Assembly (NCBI GenBank): GCA_002425415.1
Contig: DIMG01000024.1
Coordinates: forward strand, 12,354 to 76,353
DNA from: Micavibrio sp. UBA5572
Lineage (GTDB): Bacteria > Pseudomonadota > Alphaproteobacteria > Micavibrionales > Micavibrionaceae
Direction of reading: 5' to 3'
DNA: 64,000 nt
In this document: positions 51,276 through 59,575 of the stretch, piece by piece
Layout: the number at the start of each line of letters is the position of its first letter
Position numbering within the stretch: position 1 is the first letter of the stretch
Made by a program: the position numbers and the translations under genes
The notes under the pieces: model-generated
The model's input: only the letters and a program-made list of their open reading frames with translations
Told to the model about the DNA's origin: nothing
The model's database searches: none

Positions 51276-53291
51276 ATGAATTCGACTACGGCTACAGCCT
51301 CCCAGACTTCGACATCCCAAGAGCCTGATATGCGCGAAATGGCCAATGCCATCCGCTTTCTGGCAGCGGATGCTGTAGACAAAGCCAATTCAGGGCATCC
51401 GGGTATGCCCATGGGGATGGCGGATGTGGCAACTGTTCTTTATTCCAAGTTTTTAAAATTTGATCCTAAAAATCCAACTTGGGCGGATCGTGACCGTTTT
51501 ATTTTGTCCGGTGGTCATGGATCAATGTTGCTATATGCCGTCAATTACCTGACCGGATACGATAAAATCACGATCGAAGAGATCAAAAGATTTCGTCAAC
51601 TGCATTCTCTTACTCCTGGTCATCCAGAGGTCATGCAAGATGCCGGCATTGAAATGACCACAGGGCCATTGGGTCAGGGGATTGCAACAGCGGTTGGATT
51701 TGCTCTGGCTGAACGGATGCAAGCCTCTCGCTTTGGCGCAGACCTCGTCAATCACAAAACCTATGTTATGTGCGGTGACGGAGATTTGATGGAAGGCATC
51801 TCTCATGAGGCCTGTTCTTTTGCAGGGCACATGAAGCTGTCTAACCTGATTGTCCTATATGATGACAATTCGATTTCGATTGACGGTGATACTTCGCTCT
51901 CCTTTACCGAAGATGTTTTGAAGCGTTTTGAATCTTATGGATGGGCAACTGATCGTTCTGACGGACATGATTTTTCCTCGATTGAATCCGCATTGTCCAA
52001 GGCTCAAGGAAATGACCGTCCGACCTTGATTGCTTGTAAAACAAAAATCGGTTTTGGTGCACCAAACAAGCAAGGAACACATGGTGTTCACGGTTCGCCG
52101 CTTGGGTCTGAAGAAACAGCTGCGGCGCGAGCAAATTTGGGGTGGACAGCGGATCCGTTTGAAATTCCATCAGACATTCTTCATTCATGGCGTAGTATAG
52201 GCACGCGCGGACAAATTGAATGTCAAGCATGGAAAAAGCGTCTTGAGTCCTCCTCTCAAAAAGCAGAATTTGAAAAATCATTGGTTGCAAAAATTGATGA
52301 TGTTGTGACGGCTGCTCTTGCCGATTGTCGCGAGGCTTTTGCAAAAGACCAACCCAAATTAGCCACACGCGCTGCGTCCGGAAAAGTGCTGGACTGTCTT
52401 GTTCCAAAATTGCCGCAATTGATTGGTGGGTCTGCTGATTTGACACCATCCAACAACACACAAACAAAATCTTCGGCAGTTATTTCTGCAAACAGCAATT
52501 ATGCCGGACAATATATTCATTATGGCGTGCGCGAATTTGCAATGTGTACCGTGATGAACGGTTTGACACTTCATGGTGGATTTGTTCCTTATGGTGGCAC
52601 ATTCCTCAGCTTTACCGATTACTGCCGCCCGGCCATTCGCTTGGCGGCTTTGATGAAACAACGTGCCATTTATGTCATGACCCATGACTCAATCGGTCTG
52701 GGTGAAGATGGGCCAACCCACCAACCTGTCGAGCATGTCCCTGCCCTGCGTGTTATTCCGAATTTGTTGGTGCTACGTCCTTGTGATGCGATCGAGACTT
52801 TGGAAGCATGGGAAATTGCCCTGAACAATACAACAGGCCCTAGCGTTCTGGTTTTGACCCGTCAGGCTTTACCGGCACAGCGTCAAGATGCTACCGAGAA
52901 TAAATCGGCGCGTGGTGCTTATATTCTTTGTGCTGCGTCTGCAGAACCAAAAGCTGTTTTAATGGCCACGGGTTCGGAAGTCTCTCTTGCGATCACCGCC
53001 CAGAAGGAACTCGAAGCCAAAGGCATTCCGACACAAGTGGTGTCCATTCCGTCTTTTGAGTTGTTTGCAAAACAGGATGCTGCGTATCGTGCCTCTGTTC
53101 TGGGGTCAAAATCAGCGATTAAAGTCGGATGCGAAGCGGCCATTCGTCAGGGCTGGGATTCAGTAATCGGCAATGACGGCATATTCATCGGCATGACAGG
53201 GTTTGGAGAATCCGCCCCCGCCGAAGTTTTGTACCAGCATTTCGGAATCACGTCTGATGCCATTGTCGAAGCTGTAACAAATAGAATTTAA
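51276..53291 (+). CDS. tkt: Transketolase
   Basis: A 671-residue thiamine-diphosphate enzyme of the pentose phosphate pathway. ANSGHPGMPMGMADV, the ThDP motif GDGDLMEGISHEACS (from about residue 167) with LYDDNSISIDG, HSIGLGEDGPTHQPVEH-like THDSIGLGEDGPTHQP and VLTRQALP are all present. I use ATG 51276 after AAGGAC; an earlier frame start at 51204 lacks conservation. It is followed after 30 bases by gap, so the two form a central-carbon operon. Normal length. Confidence 0.96.
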   Translation: MNSTTATASQTSTSQEPDMREMANAIRFLAADAVDKANSGHPGMPMGMADVATVLYSKFLKFDPKNPTWADRDRFILSGGHGSMLLYAVNYLTGYDKITIEEIKRFRQLHSLTPGHPEVMQDAGIEMTTGPLGQGIATAVGFALAERMQASRFGADLVNHKTYVMCGDGDLMEGISHEACSFAGHMKLSNLIVLYDDNSISIDGDTSLSFTEDVLKRFESYGWATDRSDGHDFSSIESALSKAQGNDRPTLIACKTKIGFGAPNKQGTHGVHGSPLGSEETAAARANLGWTADPFEIPSDILHSWRSIGTRGQIECQAWKKRLESSSQKAEFEKSLVAKIDDVVTAALADCREAFAKDQPKLATRAASGKVLDCLVPKLPQLIGGSADLTPSNNTQTKSSAVISANSNYAGQYIHYGVREFAMCTVMNGLTLHGGFVPYGGTFLSFTDYCRPAIRLAALMKQRAIYVMTHDSIGLGEDGPTHQPVEHVPALRVIPNLLVLRPCDAIETLEAWEIALNNTTGPSVLVLTRQALPAQRQDATENKSARGAYILCAASAEPKAVLMATGSEVSLAITAQKELEAKGIPTQVVSIPSFELFAKQDAAYRASVLGSKSAIKVGCEAAIRQGWDSVIGNDGIFIGMTGFGESAPAEVLYQHFGITSDAIVEAVTNRI

Positions 53292-53321
53292 CTATACAAT
53301 TAACTTACTCAGGAGAAAACT

Positions 53322-54335
53322 ATGACAGTAAAAGTAGCTATTAACGGATTTGGTCGCATTGGACGTTTGGTATGCCGTGCCCTTTATGAATCAGGTCGCA
53401 ACGATATTGAATTGGTTGCCATCAATGATTTGGCCGACACAAAAACCAATGCCCATCTTTTGAAATACGATTCTGTTCATGGGACTTTCCCGTTCGACAT
53501 CAAAGCGGATGGTGAGGATATTATTTCTATCAACGGCAAGCCGGTTAAAGTTTTTTGCCAACGTGATCCGGTTCAACTTCCTTGGGGTCAATATGGTGTT
53601 GATGTTGTTTTGGAATGTTCGGGCGTTTTTACATCACGCGAAAAAGCCGAGCTTCATTTGCAAGGCGGCGCAAAGAAAGTTCTGATTTCTGCACCTGCTA
53701 CGGATGAAGATATTACGGTTGTTTTTGGTGTGAACTCTGAAAAATTATCAGCAGAACACAAGATCGTTTCCAATGCATCCTGCACAACCAATTGCCTTGC
53801 TCCTGTTGCCTATGCGATCAATAATTCTGTGGGCATCGAACATGGATTTATGACGACTATTCACAGTTACACTGGCGACCAATGTATTGTTGACACAATG
53901 CATAAAGATTTGCACCGTGCTCGCGCTGCGGCTCTGAGCATGATCCCGACTTCAACCGGCGCAGCCAAAGCTGTTGGTAAAGTCTTGCCGGAACTGAAAG
54001 GCAAATTGGATGGTGTTGCTATTCGTGTTCCGACTCCGAACGTGTCTTTGGTTGATTTGAAATTTGTGGCTAAAAGAGCAACAACCGTTGAAGAAATCAA
54101 TGCAGCTATTATGGCTGCTGCAGATGGGGATTTGAAAAATATTCTCGGATATTATGACGAGCCGTTGGTCTCTATGGACTTTAATCATGACAAACGGTCA
54201 TCGATTTTTTCTTTGGAAGGAACCAAAGTGATTGACGGAACAATGGTTCGTGTTATGAGCTGGTATGATAATGAGTGGGGTTTTTCCAACCGGATGCTCG
54301 ATACTGTGACCAAAATGCATGATGTTGGGTATTAA
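53322..54335 (+). CDS. gap: Glyceraldehyde-3-phosphate dehydrogenase (type I)
   Basis: A 337-residue enzyme with the NAD-binding start [19 protein letters not shown], the catalytic [12 protein letters not shown] (Cys154), and [18 protein letters not shown]. The C-terminal [15 protein letters not shown] is standard. It catalyses the NAD-linked oxidation and phosphorylation of glyceraldehyde 3-phosphate. CAGGAG lies before the ATG. A clear terminator follows. Confidence 0.97.
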   Translation: MTVKVAINGFGRIGRLVCRALYESGRNDIELVAINDLADTKTNAHLLKYDSVHGTFPFDIKADGEDIISINGKPVKVFCQRDPVQLPWGQYGVDVVLECSGVFTSREKAELHLQGGAKKVLISAPATDEDITVVFGVNSEKLSAEHKIVSNASCTTNCLAPVAYAINNSVGIEHGFMTTIHSYTGDQCIVDTMHKDLHRARAAALSMIPTSTGAAKAVGKVLPELKGKLDGVAIRVPTPNVSLVDLKFVAKRATTVEEINAAIMAAADGDLKNILGYYDEPLVSMDFNHDKRSSIFSLEGTKVIDGTMVRVMSWYDNEWGFSNRMLDTVTKMHDVGY

Positions 54336-54363
54336 CCTCCTCTAAAACAGGTACATTTTTGAT

Positions 54364-54390
54364 AAAACCACCCTTTGGGGTGGTTTTTCT
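54364..54390 (+). terminator. Rho-independent terminator of tkt-gap
   Basis: AAAACCACCC (54364-54373) pairs with GGGTGGTTTT (54378-54387) over the loop TTTG and runs into T residues. It closes the tkt-gap unit. Confidence 0.85.
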
Positions 54391-54442
54391 ATTGATTTGC
54401 AGAATTTACAAAATATTCTTAATATGCAAGTAGAATTGGCGT

Positions 54443-55033
54443 ATGAGAAAGATGATGTCCCCGAATTCAGGTCTTAAAAACGCACATAGTGCAGCCAGCT
54501 CTAACCCCATACAGCGTATGGGGTTAGTTTTGGATCATTTGGTGGCGGCTTTGGGCGATGACCCCTCTTCGCCTCTCCGACGGGCTCAAATTCTGGTTGA
54601 TATTGATGCTCATCCCGACACAACCCAGACCGAGGTCATGGAACGGCTAAAAATCAACAAATCCACGATGAATCGTGAAATTGACTGGCTTTACGATCAT
54701 GGCTGCGTTATGCGCCAGTCCGGTCAGATCGACGGACGGGTTATCCACATGGTAACTTGCGGATATTCCAAGAAAAACTTGAGTCTAGCCCTCGATTATG
54801 CGGATCATTCTCATATAAACTTGCAAAATTTCCTCGAAAGTCTTATAAACATATTCGATAGCTCAAAACCAACGATCAGGGATGCCAAACTACTCGTGAG
54901 TGCGGCAGATCTGGGCAAAGCGACCAGACCGGAATTGTTTGGTAGAAGTTATCAGGCTTCATTGACGACGAATGTCAGGTCTTTGGAAAGTTTGGTTGAA
55001 CAAGGTCTGCTTGAAACAGACACGGAAAATTGA
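54443..55033 (+). CDS. Protein with two winged-helix-like DNA-binding domains
   Basis: A 196-residue protein. Residues about 45-105 look like a winged helix (RAQILVDIDAHPDTTQTEVM, then KSTMNREIDWLYDHGCVMRQ as the recognition helix and wing). Residues about 143-192 repeat the layout (IRDAKLLVSAADLGKATRPE, then SLTTNVRSLESLVEQGLLE). The two halves are joined by a helical linker. It has a MarR/Lrp-like flavour but I cannot name the family. It is set off by terminators from gap before and fba behind, and is followed after 2 bases by a 56-residue frame. Confidence 0.7.
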   Translation: MRKMMSPNSGLKNAHSAASSNPIQRMGLVLDHLVAALGDDPSSPLRRAQILVDIDAHPDTTQTEVMERLKINKSTMNREIDWLYDHGCVMRQSGQIDGRVIHMVTCGYSKKNLSLALDYADHSHINLQNFLESLINIFDSSKPTIRDAKLLVSAADLGKATRPELFGRSYQASLTTNVRSLESLVEQGLLETDTEN

Positions 55034-55035
55034 CA

Positions 55036-55206
55036 ATGGTACACCGCGTAAGAACAACGGATGACGCTTTGGAAAAACTGAGAGGGGTTTATGCCGCCTT
55101 GTCCGGTGGTCATGGTTCTGATCTTGATGTTTCTATGGAATTTAATACTGCACGTAGAAAAGCTTTGACGTCGTCTGCTCCCGATTTTCCTGTTGCCCCT
55201 AGATAA
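55036..55206 (+). CDS. Small ORF of 56 residues after the winged-helix gene
   Basis: Begins MVHRVRTTDDALEKLRGVYA and ends SSAPDFPVAPR. The ATG is two bases after the stop of the winged-helix gene and the frame ends shortly before a strong terminator, so it is the last gene of a two-gene unit. No own ribosome-binding site is clear; coupling is likely. The peptide is polar with one short helical stretch. Unknown. Confidence 0.5.
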   Translation: MVHRVRTTDDALEKLRGVYAALSGGHGSDLDVSMEFNTARRKALTSSAPDFPVAPR

Positions 55207-55232
55207 TTTTTCCAATTGGAGGAATTGAACAT

Positions 55233-55267
55233 AAAGCCAGCGCACTGTATGCTGGCTTTTCTTTTTT
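55233..55267 (+). terminator. Rho-independent terminator before fba
   Basis: AAAGCCAGC (55233-55241) pairs perfectly with GCTGGCTTT (55251-55259) over a nine-base loop and is followed by TCTTTTTT. It ends the winged-helix/56-residue unit. Confidence 0.9.
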
Positions 55268-55299
55268 AAACCCGAACCCTATTAATAAGAGTTTTTTAA

Positions 55300-56370
55300 A
55301 TGACATTTTCGATCAAGCCTGGTGTTGTGACCGGCAAGGACTATCTTTCCCTCGTTCAAGCTTGTAAGCAAGGTCGCTATGCCTTACCGGCGGTTAATGT
55401 CACCGGAACAAATACTGCGAATGCTGTTTTAGAAGCAGCGGCGTTGAATAAATCGGATGTCATTATTCAGCTTTCTAACGGTGGCGCGGAATTCTTTGCA
55501 GGAAAAGGGTTTCCCGATAACGCACAAGCCAAGGTTCTGGGAGCGGTTTCAGCCGCTCATCATGTTCACATGATGGCACAGCATTATGGCGTTTGCGTTG
55601 TTTTACATACGGATCATGCCAACAAAAAACTCATTCCATGGGTCGAAGGAATGCTGGATCATGGTGAAGCCTATTACAAACAACATGGACGCCCCCTGTT
55701 CTCTTCACACATGGTTGATTTATCCGAAGAATCTTTGGACGATAATATTTCAGAATCTGCGCGTCTTTTAAAACGCATGGCGGCTCTTGATATGAGCATC
55801 GAGATCGAGTTGGGTTGTACAGGAGGTGAAGAAGATGGTGTCGGGTCGGATGATATTGACAATGCGCGTCTTTATACCCAGCCGGAAGATGTTCTAAAGG
55901 CTTATGAGGTTTTATCCAAGATTGGACATTTTTCGGTTGCCGCATCTTTCGGTAATGTTCACGGCGTTTATGCTCCGGGGAATGTTAAACTTCGTCCGGA
56001 TATTTTGAAAAACTCTCAGGCTCTTGTTCAAAGTGCCAAGGGGCTTGGGGCTAATCCTCTTGATCTTGTTTTTCATGGTGGCTCAGGATCTGATAAAGAC
56101 AAAATCCATGAAAGTCTGGACTATGGTGTTTTCAAAATGAATATTGATACGGATACTCAATTTGCGTTTGCACACGGTGTCGGAACATTTGTGAAAGAGA
56201 ATGAAATGGCCTTTTTCCATCAAATTGATCCTGAAAGCGGAAAACCCTATAAAAAGCAATACGATCCCCGCACTTGGCTGCGTTTGGGGGAAAAAGCCCT
56301 GATCGAGCGTCTCTCCGAAGCTTTTATTGATCTGAAATCAAATGGAAAGTCAGTTGCTGATAAAATATAA
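55300..56370 (+). CDS. fba: Fructose-bisphosphate aldolase, class II
   Basis: A 356-residue zinc aldolase of the E. coli FbaA type. VVLHTDHANKKLIPWVEGML contains the zinc His and catalytic Asp region, SSHMVDLSEESLDDNI follows, EIELGCTGGEEDGV and ASFGNVHGVYAPGNVKL hold further metal ligands, and LVFHGGSGSDKDKI binds phosphate. It cleaves fructose 1,6-bisphosphate to triose phosphates. Third central-carbon gene of this stretch, with its own unit between terminators. Confidence 0.96.
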   Translation: MTFSIKPGVVTGKDYLSLVQACKQGRYALPAVNVTGTNTANAVLEAAALNKSDVIIQLSNGGAEFFAGKGFPDNAQAKVLGAVSAAHHVHMMAQHYGVCVVLHTDHANKKLIPWVEGMLDHGEAYYKQHGRPLFSSHMVDLSEESLDDNISESARLLKRMAALDMSIEIELGCTGGEEDGVGSDDIDNARLYTQPEDVLKAYEVLSKIGHFSVAASFGNVHGVYAPGNVKLRPDILKNSQALVQSAKGLGANPLDLVFHGGSGSDKDKIHESLDYGVFKMNIDTDTQFAFAHGVGTFVKENEMAFFHQIDPESGKPYKKQYDPRTWLRLGEKALIERLSEAFIDLKSNGKSVADKI

Positions 56371-56493
56371 CCCATTGTTTATAAACTAGAAAAAATATTA
56401 AATATTTGACTTGATTTATGGGTGGTCGGACTGCTATAAGTCCTGCCACAGAACAGATTTTTAAGAATTTTAAGACTTCAGGAGTATTTGGTT

Positions 56494-56775
56494 ATGAAAG
56501 CCGCTATCCATCCGGATTACCATGAAATTACCGTTGTTATGACCGACGGAACAGAATATACGACACGTACCACTTGGGGCAAGCCGGGTGACACCATGCG
56601 TCTGGACATTGATTGCCTGTCCCACCCTGCTTGGAAGGGCGGTATTGCCAAGATTACAGAAAAAGGACAATTGTCCAAATTTGAAAAACGTTTCGGCAGC
56701 TTCTTGTCTGCTGGCGTTGAAACAGCTGGTCGCCAAGAAGAAAAACAAGAGAAAAAAGCTGAAGACAGCAAATAA
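56494..56775 (+). CDS. rpmE: 50S ribosomal protein L31
   Basis: A 93-residue L31 protein: [25 protein letters not shown]-like [27 protein letters not shown] and KFEKRFGSF. It is the zinc-free form, with a single cysteine and no CxxC pair. The C-terminal tail is lysine/glutamate-rich ([12 protein letters not shown]) and longer than in E. coli. ATG 56494 with CAGGAG upstream. A terminator follows. Confidence 0.94.
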   Translation: MKAAIHPDYHEITVVMTDGTEYTTRTTWGKPGDTMRLDIDCLSHPAWKGGIAKITEKGQLSKFEKRFGSFLSAGVETAGRQEEKQEKKAEDSK

Positions 56776-56822
56776 TCGACCCGTTTGAAAAGAATTCAGG
56801 AAAGTCCTGATGAGGTAGAACT

Positions 56823-56851
56823 AACCCCGGAGCAATCCGGGGTTCTTTTTT
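56823..56851 (+). terminator. Rho-independent terminator of rpmE
   Basis: AACCCCGGA (56823-56831) pairs with TCCGGGGTT (56836-56844) over the loop GCAA and is followed by CTTTTTT. Textbook intrinsic terminator. Confidence 0.93.
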
Positions 56852-56893
56852 ATTTGGAAATTGTGTAAGGTCTTTTTTTCTGGAGATTTTTTT

Positions 56894-57736
56894 ATGGCTC
56901 GTTTTCTATTCGTTTTCTTTGTTTTTCTTCTCCCCTTTCATTCTGCTTTGGCGGCGGAAGAAAAAGAATCTGCCTTTGACCGCGTGATGAAATCACAAAC
57001 CATTCGGTGCGGATGGGGAACAAATGATCCATGGGTATATAAGGACATGAAGAGCAATAAAATGGCTGGAATTGTTCCAGACATTATGGCGGCTGTGGCT
57101 GGACATCTTGATCTTAAGCTCGACTGGCCGGAAGAAACTGGGTGGCCCAATCTACCCACTTCTCTTGAAACAGGTCGCGTCGATGTGGCGTGTTCTTCCC
57201 TATGGAATGACCCTGTTCGTGGAAAACATGTGGCCTATACTCAACCTCTTTTTTATACAGCACTCCATCTTTATGTCCGTGATGGAGATTCGCGATTTTC
57301 CGGCAATCTGGAAGAAATCAATTCACCGGAAGTTCGGATTGTTATTCAAGATGGGGATATTAGTAATATTCTGGCAAAACAATATTTTCCGAAAGCCCAA
57401 CTTGTCCCCTTGACGGATCTGGTGTCCGCCGCTGATATTTATTTGAATGTTACGACGGGTAAAGCGGATGTGACATTTGGCGACGGAATCAGTATTCCGA
57501 AATTTAATGCAATGAATGAAGTCAAACTCAAGCGCATCCCCTTGGCAAAGCCCATCACGGTTTACGGGAATTCATTAGCCGTAGGAATTCATGATCTCGA
57601 ATTGAAAGAGGTGATAGACAACACGGTTCGATACATGATTCAAATTGGAGAAATTGAACAGCTGACAAAAGAGTTTCGGGAGTCTTATCCTGATGCAATC
57701 GTCCTGCCGTCTTCCCCCTATGCCGTGGAAAAATAA
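56894..57736 (+). CDS. Periplasmic substrate-binding protein, family 3 (first of a tandem pair)
   Basis: A 280-residue protein with a signal peptide (about 1-21, ending SALA) and a type 2 periplasmic binding fold: MAGIVPDIMAAVAGHLDLKL, LETGRVDVACSSLWNDPVRG and VAYTQPLFYTALHLYV. Such proteins bind amino acids or other small polar ligands. No permease or ATPase gene is nearby, so it may use a distant transporter or act as a sensor. The frame starts at 56861, but ATG 56894 gives the signal peptide. Three bases separate it from its paralog. Confidence 0.83.
   Translation: MARFLFVFFVFLLPFHSALAAEEKESAFDRVMKSQTIRCGWGTNDPWVYKDMKSNKMAGIVPDIMAAVAGHLDLKLDWPEETGWPNLPTSLETGRVDVACSSLWNDPVRGKHVAYTQPLFYTALHLYVRDGDSRFSGNLEEINSPEVRIVIQDGDISNILAKQYFPKAQLVPLTDLVSAADIYLNVTTGKADVTFGDGISIPKFNAMNEVKLKRIPLAKPITVYGNSLAVGIHDLELKEVIDNTVRYMIQIGEIEQLTKEFRESYPDAIVLPSSPYAVEK
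56943..56989 (+). repeat. 47-base direct repeat, copy 1
   Basis: This 47-base block is identical to 57783-57829, exactly 840 bases downstream. It encodes the end of the signal peptide and the first mature residues (ALAAEEKESAFDRVM) in both binding-protein genes. DNA on both sides has diverged. Confidence 0.9.
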
Positions 57737-57739
57737 AAT

Positions 57740-58579
57740 ATGAAATTCCTTCTTTTCTTTGTTCTTATGCTCGTTTCGCTTCCTGCTTTGGCGGCGGAAG
57801 AAAAAGAATCTGCCTTTGACCGCGTGATGCGGACGGGGGTTCTCCGGTGCGCTTATTATGTTTTTCCTCCAGTCACATATAGGAATATGACGACAAACGA
57901 GTTATCGGGCTTTAGCGTTGATGTCATGAATGAAATCGCCCATCGGGCAAGCCTTAAAATAGAATGGACAGAGGAAACCAACTTTTCCAACTGGATTATA
58001 GGGATTCAAGCCAAAAGATATGACGTTGCCTGTACTCCCCAATGGCCGGATGTTGCTCAAGGACGAGCCGTTGCATTCTCTGTTCCGCTATTTTTTGAGG
58101 GATTATATCCTCTGGTTCGGGTTGATGATGACAGATTCAAGAATGATGATTTGGCCACACTCAATAGCGAGGATGTGACGTTTGCTACTCAAGACAATGA
58201 CAGCACAGTCAGTTTGATTAAGGCTTACTTCCCTAAATCTACCATTAAACAACTGACCACGGATGGCAATATTGCAAATTTTGCGATGGATGTTATAACT
58301 AAAAAATCGGATGCTTTCGTAAACACTCGCAACGGTTTCGTTGAATTCAACCGGAACAACCCAACGAAATTGCATCTTGTTGCCCTTCACACTCCTTTGA
58401 AATGGCAACCGGCCACTTTGGCGGTTGAACGACATGAAATGATGCTCAAAGATTTTCTGGATAATGCCATTCTTGATCTTCAAAATGATGGGACAATGAA
58501 TCGATTGCTTTTGAAATGGGAGCCAGAAAAAGGGAAAACTTTCCTGCGCGTCGCCGCCCCCGCCAAAATTGTTGATTAA
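57740..58579 (+). CDS. Periplasmic substrate-binding protein, family 3 (second of the pair)
   Basis: A 279-residue paralog of the preceding protein, with signal peptide (about 1-18, ending PALA), then LSGFSVDVMNEIAHRASLKI, IQAKRYDVACTPQWPDVAQG and VAFSVPLFFEGLYPLVRV. The mature sequences are clearly diverged except for the first residues after cleavage, which are identical at DNA level. The pair probably binds different ligands. It faces corA, with eight bases between the stops. Confidence 0.83.
   Translation: MKFLLFFVLMLVSLPALAAEEKESAFDRVMRTGVLRCAYYVFPPVTYRNMTTNELSGFSVDVMNEIAHRASLKIEWTEETNFSNWIIGIQAKRYDVACTPQWPDVAQGRAVAFSVPLFFEGLYPLVRVDDDRFKNDDLATLNSEDVTFATQDNDSTVSLIKAYFPKSTIKQLTTDGNIANFAMDVITKKSDAFVNTRNGFVEFNRNNPTKLHLVALHTPLKWQPATLAVERHEMMLKDFLDNAILDLQNDGTMNRLLLKWEPEKGKTFLRVAAPAKIVD
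57783..57829 (+). repeat. 47-base direct repeat, copy 2
   Basis: Second copy of the block at 56943-56989, in the same reading frame of the downstream paralog. Confidence 0.9.
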
Positions 58580-58587
58580 ATGTTTAG

Positions 58588-59568
58588 TTACATCCATCCC
58601 TTTTTCTTGAAATAGATATGCGGAACAATCGCGCAAATCACCATCAAGGCCAAGGCAAACGGGTATCCCCACACCCAATGCAATTCCGGCATATGGCCAA
58701 AATTCATACCATAGATGCTAGAGACCAAGGTCGCGGGTAAGAAAAAGACTGTTACAATCGAAAATATTTTGATTATCAGGTTTTGTTCGACATTAATCAT
58801 GCCCAACGTGGCATCCAATTGGAATGTGACTTTATCCGATAGAAAAGCGGTTTGCGTGATAAGAGCATGGGAGTCCGCTATTAAAATATCAATGCAGGAT
58901 TCTTTGGCAGGCTTAGTCAGCGTGCTTTGCTTAAAGAACATCAACATTCTGGATATACTGTGCAGACTTTCATTGATTTTAGAATTCAGATCGGCGGCGG
59001 CTCCTAAATCTTTGAGAGCAGATTTCATAACCTGTGTTGTATTTTTGTTTTTTTCGCCTTCAAAAACATTTGTTGAAAAAATGCTGTGCGATAGTTCATC
59101 CAGCGTATCCACCACCTGTTCGGAATTGTGGGCGACACGGACGATCATTTCCTCGAATAATCCTTCGGCAAGATTGGCAGATGTTTCAAATAAAGAACCG
59201 GATTTCATTAATCGTTCGCCAAAATTTTTAAATGATGTCGGATGATTTTCATGGGCGGTCAAGAAAAAATGTCCACCCAGAATAAAAGTGGCAGCAACCG
59301 TATCAGGGTATGGGCTATTCGATTTATTAATTAACGCTGCAGTCATATAGGAGATTCCATCCTCGACATACAAGCGGTTCAAAACGTGATTTTTCCAAAC
59401 TTCACTTTTGGTCGGCATTTCTATCTTGAGATAATCCTGAACCATTTGAAGTTCAGATTCAGATGGCGTAAGCAAATCAATCCAGACTACACCAGATGGG
59501 AAATCAGCAGGATCGGAAACTTCCGTCACCTGCGTTTTGTCGTTCTTTCTGGAATAAACTGTAATCAT
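58588..59568 (-). CDS. corA: CorA family magnesium/divalent cation channel
   Basis: A 326-residue protein with a large cytoplasmic N-terminal domain rich in charged helices and two C-terminal membrane helices. The selectivity motif YGMNFG lies between them (VSSIYGMNFGHMPELHW), and the protein ends in a basic tail (YFKKKGWM) as expected. It forms a pentameric Mg2+ channel. It lies seven bases after valS on the same strand and may be cotranscribed with it. Confidence 0.93.
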   Translation of the reverse strand: MITVYSRKNDKTQVTEVSDPADFPSGVVWIDLLTPSESELQMVQDYLKIEMPTKSEVWKNHVLNRLYVEDGISYMTAALINKSNSPYPDTVAATFILGGHFFLTAHENHPTSFKNFGERLMKSGSLFETSANLAEGLFEEMIVRVAHNSEQVVDTLDELSHSIFSTNVFEGEKNKNTTQVMKSALKDLGAAADLNSKINESLHSISRMLMFFKQSTLTKPAKESCIDILIADSHALITQTAFLSDKVTFQLDATLGMINVEQNLIIKIFSIVTVFFLPATLVSSIYGMNFGHMPELHWVWGYPFALALMVICAIVPHIYFKKKGWM

Positions 59569-59575
59569 TGGGCTT

